Notes: a model not told the origin generated them from the letters alone. DNA of 64,000 nucleotides from Erinaceus europaeus (GCF_950295315.1 NC_080166.1:102474999-102538998); one strand, 5' to 3'. Positions 33,346-44,443 are shown, counted from the first letter of the stretch. Numbers and translations are program-made.

Positions 33346-33940
33346 AGAGTAGCAGGCTTACTTAAAGTTTAAGAACATCTTGCATAAATTGTAAGTACTC
33401 TAAATGTTGACATCTATAGCAATTTGAAAAAGAAGAGCCTCTAACACTTTTTGGATTACATTAACAGAACCAGTGAGTTTTGATGCAGTATCTTAATAGT
33501 TATTTCAACGTATCTTATTATTTTTCATTTTTAGCTATGCATTGTGACAAATATATCAATATTTGTAAAGTTAATTCATTTGAAAATGGGTGAATATTTG
33601 CAGGATAGAACACATTCACTAGACTTCCATGGATTTTCCAAACACAAAAAAAATAAAAATTAAAAGTTTTCTGTTTACATACTTAAGAGTATGTCAAATC
33701 ACCTCTACATTAATCTAAAACATAACTGACAGCAAACAGTAGTATATAATCTGAACCTTTTGTTTGCAGTTCAGTGATTACCATGTGTTTATTTTCCATG
33801 CTATTGCATACCTGTGACAGATGCACATTCACTTCTACATGAAATTCTCATTTTCACATCTACCTTTTCCTGTCACCTAGTTAATTAAATGTTATATGTC
33901 CATTGAGGTTAAGTTTTGAATTTTTCTTTTGATGCTTTAT
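33346..33940. other. Unique AT-rich sequence, no gene seen
   Basis: Nothing recognisable. Confidence 0.5.
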
Positions 33941-33957
33941 TTGTTTTTTTTCCTCTT

Positions 33958-34450
33958 TCTTTTTTTTTTAATTTTTTTTTTTTAAGAAAGGATTAATTAA
34001 CAAAACCATAGGGTAGGAGGGGTACAACTCCACACAATTCCCACCACCCAATCTCCATATCCCACCCCCTTTCCTGTTAGCTTTCCCACTCTCTATCCCT
34101 CTGGGAGCATGGACCCAGGGTCATTGTGGGTTGCAGAAGGTAGAAGGTCTGGCTTCTGTAATTGCTTCCCCGCTGAACATGGGCGTTGACTGGTTGGTCC
34201 ATACTCCCAGTCTGCCTCTCTTTTTCCCTAGTAGGGTGTGTCTCTGGGGAAGCTGAGCTCCAGGACACATTGGTGGGGTCTTCAATCCAGGGAAGCCTGG
34301 CCAGCATCCTGGTGGCATCTGGAACCTGGTGATTGAAAAGAGAGTTAACATACGAAGCCAAACAAATTGTTGAGCAATCATGGATCCAAAGCTTGGAATA
34401 GTGGAGAGGAAGTGTTAGTGAGGTACTCACTGCAAACTCTAGTGTACTTC
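33958..34450 (-). mobile_element. L1 3' UTR fragment, antisense
   Basis: It matches the full-length L1 3' UTR from the poly(A) side to about position 41930 and is unspliced: the region missing from the 30.5 kb copy is present here (ggaacctggtgattgaaaag). The minus strand keeps a 117-codon open frame also seen in other copies. Confidence 0.9.
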
Positions 34451-34850
34451 TGCTTTCAGATGCAAGAGCTTTATTTGTTTTATGAAATCTGCTACTTTGA
34501 TGATGAAGCTAACTCCCCTATAGATTAGTCATAATCTTAAAAGTATTGAAGACCTATTATTGACTTTGGATTTTTAGTTCATCAAATTATCCCCACTATT
34601 TTGTTGTTGTTGTTGTTATATACTTAACTATGTCCCATTAACACCTGGTTGTATGTGCAGTGTAAGCAAGGGGCTTTGTTTCTAGATCTATCATGTCTGC
34701 TGAATTAGGGTTTCTCTTGAGACATTTGACCAATTAATTAACGTGACTATACATTCCCAAAACAAAAATATAAATTCTCTATACAGGACACCTTTGTAGG
34801 GCCCCCAAAAGTGCCCTGTAAACTATCTTGTGGAAATGAATCCACAACAG
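34451..34850. other. Unclassified sequence, possibly the 5' part of ERV 4
   Basis: No gene seen. It includes a (GTT)n run near 34604-34617. Because sequence just downstream aligns with the AT-rich interior of ERVs 1-3, some of this may be the upstream part of ERV 4, but I could not align it. Confidence 0.35.
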
Positions 34851-34954
34851 ATCTGGCATCAATCTTAATTGTAAATGTTAAAATCATTGTCATGAAAATG
34901 CGTTAACTCTCTAAGCAATTTGAGTCTGTTTAAAATACATATTTTGGGGAGAGG

Positions 34955-34964
34955 AAGATGGCGG
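34955..34964 (+). promoter_or_regulatory. YY1-type motif in L1 promoter unit 1
   Basis: AAGATGGCGG lies 10 bp from the 5' end of the element. YY1 sites near the start of human L1 direct the correct start of transcription; the position here suggests the same role. Confidence 0.7.
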
Positions 34965-35405
34965 CCTGAGAAGTTGCTGACAGCGAGCGCTCTGACCGCA
35001 TCGTCGGCAACGGTAGGATTTTCTGCCTTTAGCAGGCCAGTTAATAAGGGGTGACACCAAAGAGTGGGTACAATTTAATTTGGGTTAAGAATTAGAGTAA
35101 AGGTGACACGGACTAGCGGGGCTCCAGAATTCCCAGGGCGCCGGGCAAGGAGAGTGCGCCGGGCATTGTCCTCCGCCCGCCCAGGAAGGCGGCTCCTCCG
35201 CCGGTTGCAGAGCGCGGCGGGCAGAGGACCCGGAGAGAGCACTTTAGCTCGGGGGCTTCCTCTTGGGAGAATCCAGGGTCCACCGCGACCCTGAGAGCAG
35301 ATCCAAAGACTTCTTGAGTATAGCTCTCATTGGATCAAAGGATTTGGAGCTAGTTTTCATTTTTGAGAAATCCTTTAAAAAAGTCTGGAGGGGGGGGTTT
35401 CCCGG

Positions 35406-35415
35406 AAGATGGCGG
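35406..35415 (+). promoter_or_regulatory. YY1-type motif in L1 promoter unit 2
   Basis: The second AAGATGGCGG, 451 bp after the first, at the start of the second unit. Confidence 0.7.
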
Positions 35416-36269
35416 ACAACGGAGAAGCGGCTAGCCTTTGAGCTCTGGACACATCTCGTGTAAACAATAGGATTTTCTGCCTTTAGCAGGCCAGCCAATA
35501 AGGGGACACATACCAAGGAGGTGTCTATAACTTAATTTGGGTTAAGAATTAGAGTAGGGGAAAAAAATTCTTTTTTCTTCCTTTTAATTTTCAAGCATAC
35601 ATCCTTCCCGCCACTCCCCCCCCACCACCATAAGCAGTGCCTGGGACCAGCTACTAGCAGGATACCCCATACCACCAAACAGGGTTTTTTTTTTTTTTTT
35701 AAATTCACTGATACACATTTGGGAAGTTCCTCGCACTGCTCTTTAATTACAACCCTTCTTCTTATATTCTCCCTTTTCTCTCTCTTATCTCTCTCTATCT
35801 CTTTTTTTTATTTTTTATTATTATTATTTTTTTTATCTTGTCATACACTTCTTTATTCTTTGCCTTTCTGAATTTGTCAATTACTTTGGGGAAGAAATCT
35901 GACCCAGAGTGGACTTTCTATGTGTGTATCTCTGCTCTAGTTCCCTTTACACTCTTGTTACCCCTAGAATATACACTGGATAGTAGATTTGCATAACTGT
36001 CTATTCTTGTTATCCTCTCTTTCTTTTCTCTTTCTTCACTGGGATTTGGTTACTATTTTTTCACGGACTGGAGAAATTTTTTGGCTAACTGGTAACAATT
36101 AAACTCCTTCAATACTTACTTCAGTTGCTACTGTAATTCCGGAGGTTGGTGAGTGCAATTGTCATAAAGGTATTTAGTACAGTGCTACTTGTGCTCAAAA
36201 CACAACAACTGAGGAACAACAGAGCATTAAAAAAAAAAAAAGAGAGAGAAACACATAAATAAAAAAAAA

Positions 36270-37183
36270 ATGGGTAGATTAAAAACAAATAAAACTGCTA
36301 CCCCAATGAATGAAGACAAGAGCCCAGAAGAAACCATAAATCAATCAGAAGTAACCATAGATAAGAAAAGTATGCAAGCAATAATAAACTTATTAATCAC
36401 AGAAATGAAAACAACATTGGAGGAAAGGAACGGCAGTATTAGGGAAACAACAGTTGAGACACCCAAGGAAAATACTGATTATCTTGAGACAATTAGAGAA
36501 CTGAAAGCTGATATAGCTGTAATGAAGAAAGAAGCTGAGGCAAGGGAAAGCAGACTAACAGAAGCAGAAAACAGAATTAGTCAGACAGAGGATGAGTTAG
36601 AGAAAACTAAGAAAGAGGTGAAAAAGCTTAAAAAGAGATTGAGAGACACTGAAAACAACAACAGAGACATATGGGATGATCTCAAAAGAAGTAACATTCG
36701 TATAATTGGCCTGCCAGAGGAAGAAAGAGAGGAAGGGGAAGCAAACATTCTAGAGGAAATAATACAAGAAAATTTCCCTGACCTGAATAACAGAAAGGAT
36801 ATCAAGGTGCAAGAGGCCCAGAGAGTACCAAACAGAATCAACCCAGACCTGAAAACACCAAGACACATCATAGTCACAATGAGAAGAAGTAAGGATAAAG
36901 AAAGGATCCTAAAGGCTGCAAGAGAGAAACAAAAAGTCACATACAGGGAAAACCCATAAGACTTTCTGCAGATTTCTCCACTCAAACTCTAAAAGCCAGA
37001 AGGGAGTGGCAAGATATCTATCGAGCCCTGAATGAAAAAGGGTTTCAACCAAGGATAATATATCCTGCTAGACTTTCATTCAAGCTAGATGGAGGGATCA
37101 AAATCTTCTTAGACAAACAACAGTTAAAGGAGGCAACTATCACCAAGCCGGCCCTGAAAGAGGTACTAAAAGACCTCTTATAA
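36270..37183 (+). pseudogene. L1 ORF1: L1 ORF1 (RNA-binding chaperone), one frameshift
   Basis: ORF1p binds L1 RNA as a trimer and acts as a nucleic-acid chaperone. The frame from the ATG at 36270 gives 229 residues: an N-terminal part rich in polar residues, a long heptad-rich coiled coil (about residues 70-138, many L/I at a/d positions with E/K), then an RRM-type domain starting NIRIIGLPEEE (about 146) and the basic start of the C-terminal domain. It stops at 36957-36959. The missing C-terminal ~75 residues (landmarks: LSADFS, ARREW, RIIYPA, then TAA at 37181-37183) continue at once in another frame, so one base is lost near 36950-36957. Total length fits about 304 residues, a normal size. 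The start is the first ATG after an A-rich leader, and ORF2 follows after 60 bp. Confidence 0.9.
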
Positions 37184-37243
37184 ACAAGAACATCACTATA
37201 ATACTTGTAATATATCAGAGTAAACAAATCGTTTTTTAGAACA

Positions 37244-40200
37244 ATGGCACTACAATACATTAAATCCATAATATCAATAAATGTCAATGGCTTAAACTCA
37301 CCCATCCAAAGGCACAGGGTGGGGGGATGGATCAGAAAACATAACCCAACCATATGCTGCTTGCAAGAATCCCTCTGTCACAACAAGATAAACACAGACT
37401 TAAAGTGAAAGGATGGAAAACTATCATACAGGCTAACGGTCCACAAAAAAGGGCAGGAACAGCCATACTCATCTCAGACACAATAGATTTTAAATTAAAT
37501 AAAGTAATAAAAGATAGGCAAGGACATTACATAATGATTAGAGGATCAATCAGCCAAGAAGACTTAACAATTATTAACATCTATGCACCCAACGAGGGAC
37601 CATCTAAATACATTAAACACCTACTGAAAGAATTTCAAAAATACATCAATAGTAATACAATAATAGTGGGAGACTTCAATACCCCACTCTCACACTTAGA
37701 CAGATCAACAAAGCAGAGAACCAATAAAGATACAAGAGAATTGAATGGAGAGATTGACAGACTAGACCTCTTGGACATTTTCAGACTCCTCCACCCCAAA
37801 AAACTGGAATACACCTTCTTTTCAAATCCACATAACACATACTCAAGGATAGACCACATGTTAGGCCACAAAGACAGCATCAATAAATTCAAGAGCATTG
37901 AAATCATCCCAAGTATCTTCTCAGACCACAGTGGAGTAAAACTAACTTTTAACAACAAACGGAAAATTATTAAAAGACATAGAATTTGGAAACTAAACAA
38001 CATGCTCCTTAAGAACCACTGGGTCAGAGACTCACTCAAACAGGAAATTCAAATGTTCCTGGAAACTAATGAAAATGAAGACACAACCTATCAAAATATT
38101 TGGGACACAGCGAAAGCAGTACTGAGAGGGAAACTTATAGCCATACAATCACATATTAAACACCAAGAAGAAGCCCAAATGAACGACCTTACTACACACC
38201 TCAAGGACTTAGAGGAAGAGGAACAAAGGAACCCTAAAGCAACCAGAAGGACAGAAATGACTAAAGTTAGAGCAGAAATAAACAACATCGAAAATAAAAG
38301 AACCATACAAAAGATCAATGAAGCCAAATGTTGGTTCTTTGAAAGATTAAACAAAATTGACAAACCCCTAGCCAGACTCACCAAACAAAAAAGAGAGAAG
38401 ACTCAAATTAATAGAATTGTAAACGATGCAGGAGATATCACAACTGACACCACAGAAATCCAGAGAATTCTGCGAAACTTCTATAAAGAACTATATGCCA
38501 CCAAGCTAGAGAATCTGGAAGAAATGGAACAATTCCTAGAAACCTATGCACTTCCAAAACTGAACCAAGAAGAACTACAAAATCTAAATGCACCAATCAC
38601 AGACAAAGAAATTGAAACCGTTATTAAGAATCTCCCCAACAACAAAAGTCCTGGACCAGATGGCTTCACAAATGAATTCTACAAAACTTTCAGGAAACAG
38701 TTAATACCCATACTTCTTAAGCTATTCCATAAGATTGAAGAAACAGGAATACTCCCTTCCACCTTTTATGAAGCCAACATCACCCTGATACCAAAAGCTG
38801 ATAGGGACAGAACAAAAAAGGAAAACTACAGACCAATATCTCTGATGAACATAGATGCCAAAATATTAAACAAGATCTTGGCCAACCGGATACAGCAACA
38901 CATCAAAAAGATTGTTCATCATGACCAAGTGGGATTCATCCCAGGAATGCAAGGCTGGTTCAACATCCGTAAATCAATCAATGTCATTCATCACATCAAT
39001 AAAAGCAAAGCCAAAAACCACATGATTATCTCAATAGATGCAGAGAAAGTCTTTGACAAAATCCAACACCCATTCATGCTCAAAACTCTACAGAAAATGG
39101 GAATAGTTGGGAAATTCCTCAAGATAGTGGAGTCTATATATAGCAAACCTACAGCCAACATCATACTCAATGGAGAGAAGCTGAAAGCATTCCCCCTCAG
39201 ATCGGGGACTAGACAGGGCTGTCCACTGTCACCGTTACTCTTCAACATAGTATTGGAAGTTCTTGCCATAGCAATCATGCAAGAGATAGAAATCAAAGGG
39301 ATACAGATTGGAAGGGAAGAAGTCAAGCTCTCACTATTTGCAGATGATATGATAGTATACATAGAAAGACCTAAAGAATCCAGTAGAAAATTACTGGAAG
39401 TTGTTAGGCAATATAGCAAGGTATCAGGCTACAAAATCAATGTACAAAAATCAGTGGCATTTCTTTATGCAAACACTAAATCTGAAGAAGAAGACATCCA
39501 GAAATCACTCCCATTTACTGTTTCAGCAAAATCAATCAAATACCTAGGAATAAAGTTGACCAAAGAAGTGAAAGACTTGTATACTGAAAACTATGAGTCG
39601 CTACTCAAGGAGATAGAAACTGATACCAAGAAATGGAAAGATATCCCATGCTCATGGATTGGAAGAATAAATATCATCAAAATGAATATTCTCCCCAGAG
39701 CCATATACAAATTTAATGCAATACCCATCAAAGTTCCACCAGGCTTCTTTAAGAGAATAGAACAAACACTACAATCATTTATCTGGAACCTGAAAACACC
39801 TAGAATTGCCAAAACCATCTTAAGGAAAAGAAACAGAAATGGAGGCATCACACTCCCAGACCTTAAACTATATTATAAAGCCATCATCATCAAAACAGCA
39901 TGGTACTGGAACAAAAATAGGCATACAGACCAGTGGAACAGAATTGAAAGCCCAGAAGTAAATCCCAACACCTATGGGCATCTAATCTTTGATAAGGGGG
40001 CCCAAAGGATTAAATGGAAAAAGGAGGCTCTCTTCAATAAATGGTGCTGGGAAAACTGGGTTGAAACATGCAGAAGAATGAAATTGAACCACTTTATCTC
40101 ACCAGAAACAAAAATCAACTCCAAATGGATCAAAGACCTAGATGTCAGACCAGAAACAATCAAATACTTAGAGGAAAACATTGGTAAAACACTTTCCCAC

Positions 40201-41067
40201 ATACACCTCAAGGACATCTTTGATGAATCAAACCCAATTGCAAGGAAGACTAAAGCAGAAACAAACCAATGGGACTACATCAAATTGAAAAGCTTCTGCA
40301 CATCCAAAGAAACTATTAAACAAACAGAGAGACCCCTCACAGAATGGGAGAAGATCTTCACATGCCAGACATCAGACAAGAAACTAATCACCAAAATATA
40401 TAAAGAGCTCAGCAAACTTAGCCGCAAAAAAGCAAATGACCCCATCCAAAAATGGGCAGAGGAAATGAACAAAACATTGACCACAGAGGAGATCCAAAAG
40501 GCTAACAAACATATGAAAAACTGCTCTAGGTCACTGATTATCAGAGAAATGCAAATCAAGACAACACTAAGATACCACCTCTCTCCTGTAAGAATGGCAT
40601 ACATCAAAAAGGACAGCAGCAACAAATGCTGGAGAGGATGTGGGGACAGAGGAACCGTTTTACATTGCTGGTGGGAATGTAAATTGGTACAGCCTCTGTG
40701 GAGAGCAGTCTGGAAAACTCTCAGAAGGCTAGACATGGACCTTCCATATGACCCAATAATTCCTCTCCTGGGGTTATACCCCAAGGACTCCATAACACCC
40801 AACCAAAAAGAGGTGTGTACTCCCCTGTTCATAGCAGCACAATTCATAATAGCTCAAACCTGGAAGCAACCCAGGTGCCCAACAACAGATGAGTGGCTGA
40901 GAAAGCTGTGGTATATATACACAATGGAATACTACGCACCTATCAAGAACAATGAACCCACCTTCTCTGACCCATCTTGGACAGAGCTAGAAGGAATTAT
41001 GTTAAGTGAACTAAGTCAGAAAGATAAAGATGAGTATGGGATGATCCCACTCATCAACAGAAGCTGA
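37244..41067 (+). pseudogene. L1 ORF2: L1 ORF2 (endonuclease and reverse transcriptase), frameshift near the N-terminus
   Basis: ORF2p nicks target DNA and copies L1 RNA there (target-primed reverse transcription); it also moves SINE RNAs. The likely start ATG is at 37244 and opens with the endonuclease motif SINVNGLNSP. Near 37370-37385 the frame changes, and from 37354 the new frame runs 1237 residues to TGA at 41065-41067. Visible domains: AP-type endonuclease (VGDFNTPLS, then RIDHML and SDHSGVKL), reverse transcriptase with SPGPDGF, a [10 protein letters not shown] block and the catalytic FADD (39337-39348), and a C-terminal cysteine motif CX3CX7HX4C (40628-40681). Total length about 1274 residues is normal. 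The only lesion I see is the early frameshift, which separates the endonuclease N-terminus from the rest. An internal start could still give a protein without a complete endonuclease. Confidence 0.93.
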
Positions 41068-42422
41068 CTAAGAAGATCTGAAAGGGAAACTAAAAGCAGG
41101 ACGTGATCAAATTGTAAGTAGGGCACCAAAGTAAAAACCCAGTGGTGAGGGGTAGGCATGTAGCTTCCTGGGCCAGTGGGGGGTGGGAGTGGGCGGGAGG
41201 GATGGGTCACAGTCCTTTGGTGGTGGGAATGGTGTTTATGTACACTCCTAGCAAAATGTAGACATATAAATCAGTAGCTAATTAATATGAGAGGGGGAAA
41301 TCAATTGTATGTCTCAAAGTTTCTCAAAAGACAAACTGAAGCTTTTTAATATATAGGCTATGTATTTGATATGCGGACTCTCTCAAAAGCCTAGACCAAG
41401 TAGATTAGAAGCTTCCAATAGCACAGCTATATACAAGATACTGGGTACTGTCCAGCAAACCATAACAAAGGGACTTTTCAAAGTTAACCAAATTAACAAA
41501 TAATGTGATGATAATATTAACTATTGAGTGTCTTTTTGAACCCTAAGACAGCAGGAACCTCACATCTTCACTATAGAGCCCCTACTTCCCCCAGTCCTGG
41601 AACCCTTGAATAGGGCCCACTTTCCTGTATGCATCTCCCAATCCAAACCAAATAACATTGCATCTGCCGATCACAACCTAACCAAAGCAACGATTGCTAC
41701 CTCAACATGCTTCACCTCAGAATGTATTCAGAGACTTCACGTGTGGAATGACAACCTTTCAGCTTCATTACTCGGGTGAGACCTTTCCTTTAATAGTACA
41801 CTCTAATTTCATCTCAGGTAGTTCACTTTCTAACAAAGTCCCATAACCTAGATATACACCAGTTTTTGTGAGAGAGAGCTTATGTGCACACGTATCCATA
41901 AACTACTGCAAAATATATACCTGAAAGCAGGACTACACTAGAGTTTGCAGTGAGTACCTCCCTAACACTTCCTCTCCACTATTCCAAGCTTGGGATCCAT
42001 GATTGCTCAACAAATTGTTTGGCTTCATATGTTAACTCTCTTTTCAATCACCAGGTTCCAGATGCCACCAGGATGCTGGCTAGGCTTCCCTGGATTGAAG
42101 ACCCCACCAGTGTGTCCTGGAGCTCAGCTTCCCCAGAGTCACACCCTACTAGGGAAAGAGAGAGGCAGACTGGGGGTATGGACCGACCAGTCAACGCCCA
42201 TGTTCAGCGGGGAAGCAATTACAGAAGCCAGACCTTCTACCTTCTGCAACCCTCAACGACCCTGGGTCCATGCTCCCAGAGGGATAGAGAATGGGAAAGC
42301 TATCAGGGGAGGGGGTGGGTTATGGGGTGGTGGGAATTGTGTGGAGTTGTACCCCTCCTACCTTATGCTTTTGTTCACTAATCCTTTCTCAAATAAAAAA
42401 TTAAAATAAATAAATAAATAAA
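41068..42422 (+). other. Long L1 3' UTR
   Basis: About 1.35 kb from the ORF2 stop to the tail. It starts with a G-rich part (41155-41225; cagtggggggtgggagtggg), a feature of mammalian L1 3' UTRs. It holds a candidate intron (donor GTGAGA at 41776, acceptor at 42053-42054). Its last 480 bp carry two overlapping open frames of 143 and 139 codons (41950-42381 and 41990-42409) that recur in several copies but have no known domain. Confidence 0.85.
42392..42397 (+). terminator. L1 polyadenylation signal
   Basis: AATAAA about 30 bp before the end of the element, followed by an A-rich AAATAAATA tail. Confidence 0.8.
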
Positions 42423-42570
42423 TAAAATACATATTTTAACTAAAATTGGTCTCAAGATCCTGCTGTAGAGACTGCTACAGGAGGTCACATTAGATGGCCT
42501 TTAAATAAAATCATAAAGATATTTAAACCAATTATAATCATCGAGGTATCAACTATAATAAACCTCTAAC

Positions 42571-42867
42571 TTGTTACAAGTTCAAATTAACCACGAGAAG
42601 CAGATTGTTTGTGTTTCTTTCACAGGAATCCCAGAAAAACCATCTGAACCCCTGCACACCCTGACGTCACCCACTAGACGGCACGACTACAGTGACACAC
42701 CCCCAGAAACCCTAGATGTCACTCTACGCGATCTGAAAAACCTCATACACAGACTCCAAGGACAGAACTTTCTTAATGCCTACTTGCCATTCCTGCTTCT
42801 GATTTGCCTGTCACATCCTGGAGGTTCTAGCTGGCTATCTACAGAAAAGCAGAATTCCAACAGCTGA
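42571..42867 (+). pseudogene. ERV 4 extra internal ORF (98 codons)
   Basis: An open frame within the ERV 4 interior, mostly in sequence that ERVs 1-3 lack. A splice-acceptor-like tract (gtgtttctttcacag, about 42612-42626) lies inside its start, so an mRNA spliced from an upstream donor could enter the frame there. The product would be polar and P/T/R-rich, then a short hydrophobic segment (about residues 71-82) and end at 42867. It resembles no retroviral protein I can name. It could be the tail of an envelope-position or accessory gene. Confidence 0.3.
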
Positions 42868-43565
42868 CCTCCCTCATGCAGCGTCTCGTCCCCTGCTAAT
42901 TCTTCCCCTAGACATCTACTTTGGACTGAGACTTGTATCGGACTTGCTGGCATACCCTATAGACATTTTACACAATTTTAAAGCAGCTTATTTCCCTTCA
43001 CGCTGCTGGATTTTCATAGACTGATCCTGAGTAGTTCATAGACTTTACAGACTGTTGCCTTGAGGACTATACAATGCCAAATACCCCCTCTGTTTGGTGG
43101 GTCATGCCCTCCCGCCTCCCCCTCATTATGTACCCTTCCCCCCCCCAAGCAGGGAACGTTCCTTTACACACCAACCCTTCCCTTCACACCACACTGGCTT
43201 TTACTACTCCCCTACTTGTCCTATATCATTTAGGTTTATGCCCAAAAGGTTTTTGCTCCAAGATAGTCTTTTACAGACTTTGAACCATCTTATGCTATGA
43301 CTAGATAGAAAGACAGAAAAAGATGTAGAGATACTGTGAAGAGATGGTTGAGCAGGCTGCGCTTAAACCTATGAGATGTGTCCCTCCAGGTAAGTCTCTC
43401 TCTCTAAAGAGGGGTTGAGCACAGGGGGACACATAAATCTCACAAGGTTGGAGCCATTTAAGCCTTCCCTCCTCCACAGAAAGTCCTACATCTTACCACC
43501 TGAGCACGACATTCCTTAAAAACATTTAAGCCTACTCCATTCCATTTTTCTGTGTCCATTTAGAT

Positions 43566-43583
43566 ATAAAGGGAAAGGAGGAG
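43566..43583 (+). promoter_or_regulatory. ERV 4 polypurine tract
   Basis: ataaagggaaaggaggaga lies directly before the LTR start. Confidence 0.65.
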
Positions 43584-43907
43584 ATGATGCTGAGGAATTA
43601 TTCTGATGCAGTCTCCGCCCCCAGGTTTTACCACGCCCCTCAGTGCCCCCCTCAACCATTCCTGCCCCACAAGTCACCCCTGGTTATTGCCCAATAAAAG
43701 CCCCCTCACTCCCCTCCCTGGGCTCCTTCGGGTTGCGCTCTCTCTCTCTGCGTGGTGAGGTAGTGGGGACGGCCATTGTCAGCTGACTCCACGTGGCCTG
43801 AGCCACCCCCCCATCCTATAATAAAGATTTGTGTACCCTACTTGTTCCAGACCTCCTCTCTCTCTCTTCTCCGCGGTGCAGCCCGACACCTGGCCACAAC
43901 AACAACA
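43584..43907 (+). repeat. ERV 4 3' LTR
   Basis: Probable start TGATGCTGAGG and end CACAACAACAACA. A TATA-like caataaaagcc is at about 43690-43700 and AATAAAGATTTGTGT begins at 43820. The U5 is C/T-rich. The R-U5 resembles that of the LTR at 15110-15617 rather than the LTRs of ERVs 1-3, although the ERV 4 interior resembles theirs. A SINE fragment follows immediately. Confidence 0.7.
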
Positions 43908-43950
43908 CCTGCAGGCGGGGACGGGGACTCGAACCAGGATCCTTACATCA
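43908..43950 (-). mobile_element. SINE fragment, reverse
   Basis: cctgcaggcggggacgggga and ctcgaaccaggatccttaca are the reverse mid-part of an A-type SINE. ERV 4 may have inserted into this SINE; the other half was not found. Confidence 0.75.
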
Positions 43951-43967
43951 GAAATTTTTTTAAAAGA

Positions 43968-44122
43968 TTTTATTTATTTATGAATGAGAAAGACAGCAGA
44001 GAGAGAAAGTGAGCAAGAACCAGACATCACTCTGGTACATGTGCTCCTGGGGATTGAACTCAGGACCTCATGCTTGAGCGTCTAGTGGCTTAGCCACTGT
44101 GCCACCTCCTGGACTACCGGAA
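43968..44122 (-). mobile_element. Third SINE family, reverse
   Basis: aaccagacatcactctggta, ggattgaactcaggacctca and the reverse head gccactgtgccacctcctgg give a nearly full copy. Confidence 0.9.
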
Positions 44123-44139
44123 AAAATTTTAAAAGGTAC

Positions 44140-44410
44140 GGAGCCGGGTGTTGGCACACCTAGTGAAGCACACATATTGCCATTCACAAGGACCTGTGTT
44201 CTAGCACAGCTCCCCATCTACAGGGGGAATGCTTCATGAGTGGAGAGCAGGCCTTCAGGTGTCTTTCACTTCCTAGTTCCCCCTTCCCCTCTCAATTTCT
44301 CTGTTTCCCATCCAACCAAAAAGGAAAAAGAAAAAGAAAAAGAGAGAGAGAAAAAAGTTAAAAATGGCTGCTGGCACCAGACGCCAGCAATGACTGTGGT
44401 GGCAAGAAAA
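44140..44410 (+). mobile_element. SINE (B type) with 3' module
   Basis: Head ggagccgggtgttggcacac, body acagggggaatgcttcatga, then an AAAGAAAAAGAAAA run and a diverged 3' module (atggctgctggcaccagacg) with an AAATAAATAAT tail. Confidence 0.8.
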
Positions 44411-44443
44411 TAAATAAATAATAAGTAAATAAAGTAATTTTTA

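Larger units (their letters stand above)
34946..36269 (+). promoter_or_regulatory. L1 5' UTR with two tandem promoter units
   Basis: Two copies of a unit starting GGAAGATGGCGG (34953 and 35404) share further blocks: aggattttctgcctttagca (35015 and 35469) and ttaatttgggttaagaatta (about 35078 and 35533). Spacing is 451-455 bp. The first unit is GC-rich and CpG-bearing (35100-35260). After the second, the 5' UTR is T-rich until ORF1. L1 5' UTRs carry internal promoters; tandem units are known in mouse L1. No strong TATA box was seen. Confidence 0.85.
34946..42422 (+). mobile_element. L1: Full-length L1 retrotransposon with 15-bp TSD
   Basis: A 7.5-kb L1 flanked by perfect taaaatacatatttt (34931-34945 and 42423-42437). 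Order: GC-rich 5' UTR with two promoter units, pyrimidine-rich stretch, ORF1, short spacer, ORF2, a 1.35-kb 3' UTR, an AATAAA signal (about 42392-42397) and an AAATAAATA-type tail. The perfect target-site duplication and almost intact ORFs mark it as young. ORF1 and ORF2 each have one frameshift, so the copy is not expected to move by itself. It is inserted in ERV 4 in the same orientation. Other copies of its 3' UTR lie at 4752, 14100, 19150, 30491, 33958, 49402 and 62845. Confidence 0.97.
34850..43907 (+). mobile_element. ERV 4: divergent relative of ERVs 1-3, split by a full-length L1
   Basis: The sequence before the L1 (about 34850-34930: catgaaaatgcgttaact, ttgagtctgtttaaaatac) and after it (42438 onward: aactaaaattggtctcaaga, ccaattataatcatcgaggt) lines up with one continuous AT-rich internal region of ERV 2, so the L1 landed inside this ERV. 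Further on, 42835-43060 matches the 3' interior of ERV 3 (agcagaattccaacagctga versus gtggaattccaatggctga; the tctactttggactgagactt block). Between these, 42600-42830 is sequence absent from ERVs 1-3. A purine tract and an LTR of a different type end the element. The 5' LTR was not found. Orientation is plus. Confidence 0.7.

Noticed and set aside
35103..35516. Small open frames in GC-rich DNA
   Set aside because: They lie in the L1 5' UTR promoter unit and follow its GC content; there is no domain or supporting copy.
36581..40847. Minus-strand frames of 80-190 codons
   Set aside because: They are shadows of L1 ORF1 and ORF2 on the other strand.
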